This document shows, piece by piece, positions 7,576 through 15,188 of a stretch of DNA of 64,000 nucleotides (positions within the stretch are counted from its first letter, which is position 1; each line of letters begins with the position of its first letter). Origin of the DNA: Campylobacter sp. RM16187 (GTDB lineage Bacteria > Campylobacterota > Campylobacteria > Campylobacterales > Campylobacteraceae); contig NZ_CP012549.1 in assembly GCF_025319965.1 (NCBI RefSeq), positions 1,798,001 to 1,862,000 of the forward strand, given 5' to 3'. The notes under the pieces were generated by a model. The model was given only the letters and a program-made list of their open reading frames with translations, was not told the DNA's origin and did not search any database. Position numbers and translations under genes: made by a program.

Positions 7576-9407
7576 TCAAAAACTTGAATGAAAGCTCACA
7601 AACACCGTCCTACCCGGCGCATTCACTCTCCTTGGATCAAGAGCTGCGACATGATCGCCGCTTATAAACTCCGCATACTCCTTATCAAAGATATTATTTA
7701 CGCCAAATCTTAGGCCAAATTTGTTCCTAAACTCAACCGCACCGTAAACGTCTATGAGCGTAAACGCTTTTGCTTCTTTGCTGTCTATGCCAAGTCCGGT
7801 GCTTTTATCAAAATCGCCTCTGTTTTGCTTGGCTACATATCTAAGCGCACTGCCTAAACTAAAGCTTCCAAAGCTTGCGTAGCTCTTGTAATCAGCTGCC
7901 AAATTCGCTTCAAACGGGCGAATTTGATAAAGGGCTCTGCCGTCTGTTTTGTTTTGTCCGTAATTATAAAAAAGCGCCGCTTTTAAGCCGAAATTTTGCA
8001 AGAAATTATAGCTTGCGCTTAAATTTGCGCTGTAAATTTGCGCATCCACATTGCGCGAGATAACAGCGTTTTTGTTCATCGGAGCAGGCGCTTTTGAGTG
8101 CCTGCGATCATAGATGATGAGATCTTTTACGTCGCTTGCGATAAGATGAGCTTTTATCGCAAAGCTATCCTCGCCCTGCCTTGAGGTTAGATACTCTTTG
8201 AAAAACTCGCTTTTATATTCAAGTCCCAAATTTACGCGATTGTGGCGCTCTGGTTTTAAGAAAGGATTTGATATCCAGCCGTTATCAAGCGGTCCGTAAA
8301 GGGTGTTAAAGCGCTCCAAGTTTGAAGGCATTCTGCTAATGCTCTCAAGTGCCGCGTAGTAAAGATCCTTTTCATTCGGGCTAAATTCGTATTTCAGGCT
8401 CGCGCTTAAAGCCTTATGCTTGATGTCGCCGTCTAAATTTTCGCCGTAAATTGACTTAACCAGCCCTTTTATTGTTGAAATTTGAGGCATAGGCGCTGAG
8501 TATGGGTTGTTCGCCGCGCGCAAATTTGAGCTCATCCACTCGTAGTTAAGCGCCAAATTTAGCTTGTTTGCTTCGTTAAATTTATAAGATATCTGCTTTG
8601 GTTTTTAACATCACCGAAGCGATATCCGTTAAACACCCATTTGCCGCCCATAAATGCGTATCTTTTGCCCTCGTGCAAATCACGCTGATAGCTAGTGCCT
8701 ATCATGTTGTGAAAATTGCCAAAATCAGCGTCATAGCTAAGCTTAGCATCAAAAATTTTCCTCTCTACTTCGACTTTTACTTTTTGAGCCGAATTTCTTA
8801 GCTCGTAGTTGTTTGCGTTGCGGTTGATATCTCTTAGCATAAGCTCTAAATTTAGCGTATTAGCAAGGCTTTCTTCGCCAAATCTCGCGTTAAATTTAGC
8901 TATCTTGCGCTCGGTTTTAACCGCATCTGTCGGGTTGTGAGGCTCTTTTTCGTTTTCTATGTTATCACGCAAAAATGTAAAACGAAATTCGCTTATATCG
9001 TTTGGCACAAAGCCCAAAATAGCGCTTTGTCCTTGTCTTGAGTAGCCAAAATCAACTTCCTTGCCTCCGCCGTCTTTGTAACGGTTGCCCTTTGAGAAAT
9101 TTGCGTTTAAGATGGTGTAGAAATTTGCCGCGCGGTATTTAAAAAGAGCTGAGCTATAAAAATCTCTACCGTAAAATCCGCCTGAAATGTGAAATTTATC
9201 CATCGAATCATCAAGCAGATCGGTCACGAAAAAATAATCATCTCTATTTGTTCGCTCAAACTGATGTGCAGGAAATGCGCCCTGAGCGATGTTTGGCATA
9301 TATGGCTTAGGCGGCGCGAAATCTTTTAGCGGAGTGATATTGTCAGGATTTGCGCCGTTTGCAAAGAGTAAGCCCGCTAACGCGGCGCAACTTAAAACTA
9401 CTCTCAT
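7576..9407 (-). pseudogene. TonB-dependent copper-type receptor, frameshifted and lacking plug
   Basis: Two frames cover one outer-membrane receptor. Codons 1-282 (9407 down to 8559) carry a signal peptide (MRVVLSCAALAGLLFANG) and the first barrel strands; the second part (from about 8600 down to 7576) holds the remaining strands and ends VFVSFHSSF, a typical barrel terminus with a final Phe. The frames switch near 8583-8598, where the other frame reads SYKFNEANKLNLAL; a 2-base gain or 1-base loss explains it. Barrel features such as YKDGGGKEV and INNIFDKEY-like motifs match the copper receptor group (OprC/NosA). The roughly 100-residue plug domain expected after the signal is absent. A receptor with no plug and a frameshift is almost certainly non-functional. 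Confidence 0.8.
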
Positions 9408-9493
9408 CTTATATCCTTTTTGTGTGAAATTTATAAAAAATTTGATTTCTTTTAATTTTGATTAAGTATATCATTATTAAGCAGTTAAAGATA

Positions 9494-9507
9494 TTGATAT
9501 ATATCAA
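9494..9507 (-). promoter_or_regulatory. Perfect FNR/CRP-family box upstream of receptor cluster
   Basis: TTGATATATATCAA is a perfect 14-bp palindrome of the form TTGAT-N4-ATCAA, the classical FNR/NNR-type operator. A TATACT -10 candidate lies at 9465-9470 on the minus strand. A start site near 9458 would place the box centre about 42 bases upstream, the usual class II activator position. The next gene leftward is the TonB receptor of the NnrS cluster. The regulator is inferred, not seen. Confidence 0.6.
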
Positions 9508-9620
9508 CTCTAAAATATATATCAAAAACAAATTTGAAATTTAGCTCGATAAATTATAAGCATGGTTTGAAAAGATAAAGGTTTGTAAAGAGAGCCTATA
9601 CGCCCTCTCTACAAACAAAA

Positions 9621-10199
9621 TTAATAAAAGAAGTTGATTATCTGAGTAGCTATCTTATCTTCTACAAAAGGCATGATGTAGCTTGGAGAATATACGTTTT
9701 TATCGCTTTGCACATCAAGTATGGTGCGCTGTTCGCGCTCTTTTGTAGTGATTGAGACGCTAACGGTTGCTTTATAGATGTAGTGGCGAGTGTTGTAGTA
9801 ATCATCATAAAAAGGATCGCCAAACACTATGCCAACACCGGCTGAGCTCCTGCGTCCAAATGAGCCAAAGCCGTAGCCTAAATTTATAAAGACATTCGGA
9901 TCTTTTCGCTCCACTCTCTCAAGCATCATAAAATCCCCAAGTATAACTATATCGGCGCGCTTTTTATCAGCTACCGGCACGAAGCCTTTGTTTACAAATT
10001 TCTTTTTGACCGTCTCTTCAAGAGTGTTTTGATGGCCTGATGAGTTTTTAAAATTTATAAAAACTGTTCTATTTGCATCTAAATTTGTGATAAACACAGG
10101 CGCACTTGAGTTTAGATATAGCTTTGGAGTGCTATTTGTGCTGCAAGCCGCAAAGAAAAAAGCCATAAACAAAAGGAGTAAAATTTGAAGATACCTCAT
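9621..10199 (-). CDS. TraT-like outer-membrane lipoprotein
   Basis: This 192-residue protein has a lipoprotein signal with lipobox FFAAC (Cys19). After it, an NRTVFINFKNSSG stretch, a KGFVPVADKKRADI segment, a glycine-rich middle (GYGFGSFGRRSSAGVG) and a terminal VEDKIATQIINFF line up by eye, in order, with plasmid TraT proteins (surface exclusion and complement resistance). The similarity is distant, and the glycine-rich helix region is shorter than in TraT. It sits alone between the receptor promoter region and the fdh terminator. Function in Campylobacter is unknown. Confidence 0.55.
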   Translation of the reverse strand: MRYLQILLLLFMAFFFAACSTNSTPKLYLNSSAPVFITNLDANRTVFINFKNSSGHQNTLEETVKKKFVNKGFVPVADKKRADIVILGDFMMLERVERKDPNVFINLGYGFGSFGRRSSAGVGIVFGDPFYDDYYNTRHYIYKATVSVSITTKEREQRTILDVQSDKNVYSPSYIMPFVEDKIATQIINFFY

Positions 10200-10290
10200 C
10201 GCAAATCCTTTTTATCTGATTTTAGACAAATTATAACTCGCTGCGATTAATGAAAGATAAAATGAAAGCTAAATTTTAGAGGATAAAAAG

Positions 10291-10318
10291 AGAAGAAAAA
10301 GGGGCGAATTTGCCCCTT
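10291..10318 (-). terminator. Terminator of the fdh operon
   Basis: On the minus strand, just after the fdhB stop, AAGGGGC pairs with GCCCCTT across a 6-base loop and is followed by TTTTTCTTCTC. This is a classical Rho-independent terminator. It shows that no fdhC gene follows fdhB in this operon. Confidence 0.85.
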
Positions 10319-10322
10319 AAAT

Positions 10323-10883
10323 TTAGATAGAAAAGCCTGTATTGCGAAGTGTGACACGTTTGCGATACACGTTTGCAACTTCGGTTGCATCTCCAACCAA
10401 AAGAGCATTTGTCGCACAAACAGCCGCACACATAGGCACTTTACCCTCTGCGATACGGTTTTGTCCGTATAGTTCGCGCTCTTCGTGTGAATTTGTCTCT
10501 GCCGGACCGCCAGCACACATTGTACACTTATCCATCTCGCCTTTGATACCAAACGCTCCGTCTCTTGGAAACTGCGGCGCACCAAACGGACATGCATATA
10601 AGCAGTATCCGCAACCGATACATTTGTTTTTATCGTGAAGAACGATACCGTCCTCACGGATATAAAAGCAGTCCACAGGACAAACTTGCTCGCAAGGAGC
10701 GTCGGTGCAGTGCTGGCATGCGATGGTTGTTGAAACCTCTTTGCCTTCAACGCCGTCGTATAGCGTGATAACCTTACGGCGATATACGCCTACAGGAACT
10801 TCATGAGCAGAAGAGCAAGCAACTTGACATCCAAAACAACTTATACATCTATCGTTATCTACGAAAAATTTCATTCTTGCCAT
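10323..10883 (-). CDS. fdhB: Formate dehydrogenase iron-sulfur subunit
   Basis: This 186-residue electron-transfer subunit has four ferredoxin-type cysteine clusters, seen as CISCFGCQVAC (about 14), CQHCTDAPCEQVCPVDC (about 56), CIGCGYCLYAC (about 89) and CTMCAGG with a later CAAVC (about 121-160). It should pass electrons from FdhA to a membrane cytochrome b and then to menaquinone. It follows fdhA with a 10-base gap and lacks its own signal, so it is expected to be exported as a complex with the TAT-bearing FdhA. The longer overlapping frame at 10247-10750 is a shadow. Confidence 0.93.
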   Translation of the reverse strand: MARMKFFVDNDRCISCFGCQVACSSAHEVPVGVYRRKVITLYDGVEGKEVSTTIACQHCTDAPCEQVCPVDCFYIREDGIVLHDKNKCIGCGYCLYACPFGAPQFPRDGAFGIKGEMDKCTMCAGGPAETNSHEERELYGQNRIAEGKVPMCAAVCATNALLVGDATEVANVYRKRVTLRNTGFSI

Positions 10884-10893
10884 TACCTACTCC

Positions 10894-13839
10894 TTACTTC
10901 GCTATTTCATCTAAAAAATTGGTTTTAAAGCCCATATCATCAGCTTTTTCCAATCTACACAAGCCTGCGTTATACTCTGAAATTTGAGTTACCGGGTCAA
11001 ATCCGTAGTTTGTTATGGTATTTGAGCTTTCTCCTGTCGTATAAGGCTTAGTTCCCTCAGGATAGCGGTGACTTAGATCAACACCTTGCATAACTCCTGC
11101 GAAGTTATAAGGCAAACAAATTCTATCAGGCGTAACGCTATGATTGTGATAGCATCTTACTTTAATCTTTGTGCCTTGAGGCGAATGAATCCACATCATA
11201 TCCTTATCTTGGATACCATATTTAAGAGCTAGCTCCGGATTAACATAGGCAAACATCTCAGGCGTAATAGCCGCTAGATATTTACTTGTTCTCTCTAGCA
11301 TTCCGGCACCGCTCAAGTTTACTAGGCGCATTGAGCTGATAATAGTTGGGAAGTTCTTGCTCCAATCTTGCTCTTGTTGTTCTGATTTAAATTTAACCGC
11401 AACACGGAAATTCTTCTTTTGATCATCAATAGCAGGATATTTTTGAACCAAATCCCATCTTGGCGAGTGTAGAGGCTCGCGATGTTTTGGAATTTTATCG
11501 ATAAATTCCCATACAAATGCACGCGCTCTTGCATTACCAAATGGAGCAACGCCTGCCTCACGGCATTTTTGATTAATAATACCGCTATAATCCATCATCC
11601 AGTTGGCACCCATCTTAGATTTTTCTTCCTCTGTTAGAGTGATGCCAAGAACTGTTTCGATATTCTCTTTTGTAATTTGAGGATATCCGCCTTTTACCTT
11701 AGAACCCTTTAACTGAACAGCTTCAGAAGCTATTTGACTAACCCCATTATGCTCTAAACCAAAGCGATTTCTAAATCCGCATCCGCCCTCTACATAAGGC
11801 TTACTTAGGTCGTAAAGTATTGGTGTTCCAGGATGTTGCTTATCCCAACATGGCCACGGCAAGCTGTAATACTCGCCCTTAACTTCTCCGCCTATACCTA
11901 TCAAGGTATCAGGGTCGAAATTCTCCCAGTTTTGTTGATGTTTTCTTAATCTTTCAGGCTGCCAACCCTGAAGGCCGATAGATTGCCCCATTCTAGCAAG
12001 CTCTCTTGTAGCATCGTCAGGCCATATAAAGCTATCTTTTACCACCTCAAGATTATCATTCATTCTAAGAGATTTTGTATACTCATCATAAAATCCCCAT
12101 TTTTTTGCAAATTCAAACATAACCTCTTGGTCTGGCTTACTCTCGTATAGCGGATCTACAACCTTTGTTCTCCATTGCGCAGCACGGTTAGTCGCAACAA
12201 CTATACCTTCGTTTTCAAACTGAGTCGCAACAGGAAGGATGTAAATTCCATCTTTTCTATCACTAAGAATAGCAACTTCGTTTACAAAAGGCTCTGCTAT
12301 AACAAGCATATCTAGTTTATCGATAGCCTCTTGAATTTTAGATAGGTGAGCCATAGAGGTAATTCCCGTTCCTTGAACCCAAAGAACTTTTAGCTCGCCG
12401 CTTGTAAAGGTATCTTCCTCTTTTAAAACACCTTGCCACCATTTAGATAGCGACCAACCTTTTTCATTTCTCCAGTTTCTATCTTCAGGGTTTTTAGGAT
12501 CGTGATAGAAGTACTCCTCAAATTTCGTTCCTTTAACAGGAGCGCCGCCTTGCTTAGGCTCTTTGGTAGATACCGCAAAGCGTTTTACGAAATCATCAAA
12601 TTCTACGCCCCAACCTTTACAGAAGTGCTTCCAAGCCGCATCTCCAAGACCATAATATGTAGGAAGAGAATCCGCCAAATTACCCATATCTGTAGCACCT
12701 TGAACGTTGTCATGTCCACGAATGATTTGACATCCGCCGCCAGATTTTCCTGCGTTACCAAGCACTAATTGAAGAATAGGGAAAATTCTCGTATTAGAAC
12801 TACCTATTGAGTGTTGTGTAAGTCCTAAAGACCAAGCAACAGCGGCAGGTTTTGTAGTAGCAAAGATTCTAGTTACCTGGATTAGCTGATCAGCCGGCAC
12901 TCCCGTAACGTCTTCAACAACCTCAGGTGTCCAGTGTTCGGCCTCTTTGCGAATTTCATCTATTCCGTAAGTTCTATCGCCTATATACTCTTTATCTTCC
13001 CATCCGTTTTTAAATATAAGATGTAGCATACCGTAAGCAAACGCTATATCGGTTCCCGGTCTTACTCTCACATAGTGATCGGCTTTGGCAGCTGTTTTAG
13101 TAAAGATCGGATCAACAACTATTAATTTTGCATTATTTCTATCTTTAGCTTGAAGGAAGTGCTTCATGCCTCCAACAGGATTTGCAACGGCAGAATTTGC
13201 TCCTACAACCATAATAGCCTTAGAATTCGCTGCAATATCTCCAAAGTGGTTTGTCATAGCGCCATAACCCCAAGTATTCGCCGCTCCGGCGACTGATGCG
13301 CTGTGTCAAATACGTGCAACGTGATCTATATTGTTTGTGCCCCAAAATGCCGCAAATTTTCTAAAATAGAAAGATTGCTCGTTGCTAAATTTTGCCGAAC
13401 CTAAAAACTCAACACAGTCAGGTCCATGTTTTTTACGAATTTCAAGCATCTTATCGCCGATTTCGTTAACAGCTGTCTCCCAGCTAATGCGCTCCCATTT
13501 GCCGTTAACTTTCTTCATCGGATATTTGATGCGTTGTTTACTCTTTGTAAGATCGATCTGATCGATTCCTTTGCAGCAGTGGCTACCTTGTGATATCGGG
13601 TGATACATAGCCATATCTTGGCGTATCCAAACCCCATCTTTAACCTCTGCTTCTATACCACAGCCGGCCGAGCAGATCGAACAAATTGTTCTAACCCTCT
13701 TTGAGCCCTCAAAAGGATTTTTAATCTCCTCATTGGTGACCCCTCTTATTGTTTCGTTCTTTCCGAAAGCTACAGTGCTGCCCGCTCCAAGGGCTGCAAG
13801 CTTAAGGAAAGAGCGTCTTCCTATACGTGCATCACTCAT
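10894..13839 (-). CDS. fdhA: Selenocysteine formate dehydrogenase catalytic subunit (UGA = Sec178)
   Basis: One gene of 981 residues is read through an in-frame TGA at 13306-13308. It begins with a twin-arginine signal (RRSFLKLAALGAG), then the [4Fe-4S] motif CSICSAGCGIEAE with a later Cys in GSHCCKG, then the molybdopterin domains. The TGA sits in VARI-U-HSASVAGAANTWG, exactly where molybdo/tungsto-formate dehydrogenases have their catalytic Cys/Sec followed by His. The frame continues without a gap (GAMTNHFGD) to the C-terminal MopB-binding domain. A SECIS-like hairpin follows the UGA, and selA/selB lie in the same region. The ATG at 13257 is internal, not a start. Formate is oxidised to CO2 in the periplasm. 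Confidence 0.95.
13278..13308 (-). promoter_or_regulatory. SECIS-like element directing Sec insertion in fdhA
   Basis: Counting the U of UGA as base 1, bases 17-21 (TCGCC) and 27-31 (GGCGA) form a perfect 5-bp stem with loop GGAGC at 22-26. In the well-studied E. coli fdhF element the apical loop GGUCU occupies the same positions 22-26, and SelB reads its guanines. Here both leading G residues are kept, while the remaining loop bases differ. Position, pairing and the neighbouring selB make function likely. Confidence 0.8.
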
Positions 13840-13850
13840 AGTTTTCTCCC

Positions 13851-14060
13851 TTAATAAGCGATCTTATAGTAATATTCCCATTCTTTGCTCGTTTTATAGA
13901 GCACCTCTTTTTTATTTGATTTTCCTACAACTACACCATTAGAGTCTGATCTTAGACTACCACCGGTACTAGCGATAGCAACTGAAGTAGCAACTACACC
14001 TGCTCCAACAGCCCCTATCTTTAGGGATTTTTTAAGAAATTCTCGTCTTGATCCCTCCAT
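13851..14060 (-). CDS. Formate dehydrogenase region small TAT protein
   Basis: This 69-residue protein has a twin-arginine signal (SRREFLKKSLKIGAVGAG) covering nearly half its length, then a short polar tail ending KEWEYYYKIAY. Proteins of this size and shape recur directly upstream of fdhA in proteobacteria (the formate_TAT family). They are thought to help assembly or export of the enzyme, but their exact job is unknown. It lies 11 bases before fdhA and a GGAGAGGG ribosome site precedes its ATG, so it is the first gene of the fdh operon. Confidence 0.8.
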   Translation of the reverse strand: MEGSRREFLKKSLKIGAVGAGVVATSVAIASTGGSLRSDSNGVVVGKSNKKEVLYKTSKEWEYYYKIAY

Positions 14061-14366
14061 TTCCCTCTCCTTTCATTAAAGAATTTAAAAGCAAAATATA
14101 ACATTCAAATTTAGCATATTTCTATATAAAAATATCTCCAAATAAAAAGTTTTTCGCAGCAAAAGCCCTAAAAAACTTTTTATGCAAATTTAGCATATCT
14201 TATAATTATAAATAGTAAAGAAGTTGTATTAAGTATTATTCTTAAAATATATTTAAAAATATAAAAAAATAATTATAGGAATAGAAATAAATTTTAAAAA
14301 TAGTTTATCGGATGTTTTTATTAAATTTATTGGCAGCTGAAATTGATTTACGATTAAATGGATACA
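14061..14366. promoter_or_regulatory. Very AT-rich promoter region of the fdh operon
   Basis: This is about 300 bp without a gene, strongly AT-rich. It contains an exact 14-bp direct repeat CAAATTTAGCATAT at 14106-14119 and 14185-14198. Between these lies an 11-bp inverted repeat (AAAAAGTTTTT at 14144-14154 and AAAAACTTTTT at 14171-14181). The repeats sit 46-138 bp upstream of the small TAT gene, a sensible place for regulation of the formate operon, but no known operator was recognised. Confidence 0.4.
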
Positions 14367-14391
14367 AAGGCTTTGAAAAAATCAAAGCCTT
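14367..14391 (-). terminator. Terminator after the DsbC-like gene
   Basis: AAGGCTTTGA and TCAAAGCCTT form a perfect 10-bp stem with a 5-base A loop, 14 bases beyond the stop of the DsbC-like gene. The T-run is weak on the minus strand and better on the plus strand, so it may insulate both directions. Confidence 0.65.
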
Positions 14392-14405
14392 ATAAATTTA
14401 GTTTT

Positions 14406-15128
14406 TTATTTTTTAAGATCTTCCAGATTGATTATGAACGGTACGCTTCTAACGCCTGCAGCAAGATATTTAGTGCGAAGCTCATCCATTTTTTTAACAT
14501 CATCCTCGCTTACAGCTTTTTGATCTACCGTATAATCAGGCGCAAAGTATTTTCTTAGAGCCTTTATCTTTTCACTATCGCTCTTTGCGGCTGCCGTATC
14601 TTTATATACCAAGAAACTCTTTTGAAGAGCTGTTGTATCATGCACTGGAGTTAGTATGATTTGCACATTAGACTCTTTTAAAGTACCCTCTATCTTATCA
14701 AGTTCGGCCCTACAGTATGGACACTCTGGATCCGAAAAAACTACTATAGTAGGCTTTTTGCTGTCATTTCCTAAGGAGATGATATTTTTCTTATCCTCTT
14801 TATTATAAACTGCGGCTAAATTTTTAACAGTTATCTTTTGTTGGAAATCTCTAGAGTATGATTTGTGCTCTTTTAGATCGAAAATTTCAGGAAATAAAAA
14901 ATCACCTTTTGTAAATACTACATCATGCTGAGAGTTTTTGCCATCACTTATAGTTACGGTAACTACCTCTATATCTGATTTATCAGATACTTTTTGGCGA
15001 TCGCTTACTGTAATACTTACGCCTTGTTTTCCGCCTATCATAGCGTTATAAAAATCCTTTATCTGAACATCGCTCGCACCAAAAACCGCACTAGCAGCAA
15101 CCAAAGAGGCTACAACAATTTTTTTCAT
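14406..15128 (-). CDS. Periplasmic DsbC/DsbG-like thiol isomerase
   Basis: This 240-residue protein has a Sec signal peptide (MKKIVVASLVAASAVFGA), an N-terminal dimerisation-like domain (about 20-120) and a thioredoxin-fold domain. The latter carries the redox motif CPYC in VVFSDPECPYCRAE (about 137) and a cis-Pro in GVRSVPFIIN near the C-terminus. It should reduce or isomerise disulfides in exported proteins. Placed after selB on the same strand, it matches the C. jejuni order selA-selB-DsbC-like. The exact substrate is unknown, but exported cysteine-rich redox proteins such as Fdh accessory factors or c-type cytochromes are possible. Confidence 0.85.
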   Translation of the reverse strand: MKKIVVASLVAASAVFGASDVQIKDFYNAMIGGKQGVSITVSDRQKVSDKSDIEVVTVTISDGKNSQHDVVFTKGDFLFPEIFDLKEHKSYSRDFQQKITVKNLAAVYNKEDKKNIISLGNDSKKPTIVVFSDPECPYCRAELDKIEGTLKESNVQIILTPVHDTTALQKSFLVYKDTAAAKSDSEKIKALRKYFAPDYTVDQKAVSEDDVKKMDELRTKYLAAGVRSVPFIINLEDLKK

Positions 15129-15188
15129 TTTTTACCTTCTTGTTAAAATTTCGAGGATTATAATAATTTTTTTTAAACGGATATGCAA

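Noticed and set aside
7473-7667. 64-codon plus-strand frame in the receptor/importer gap
   Set aside because: It has no ribosome site and overlaps the receptor 3' end, whose translation is clearly barrel-like.
10247-10750. 167-codon open frame opposite in frame to fdhB
   Set aside because: It overlaps fdhB on the same strand, its translation has no family features and is rich in unusual residues, while the fdhB frame has four ferredoxin clusters.
13257-13308. fdhA as two genes or a pseudogene split by TGA
   Set aside because: The frame is continuous through the TGA, conserved catalytic-site residues flank it, a SECIS-like hairpin follows and selA/selB are nearby, so Sec read-through is the better explanation.
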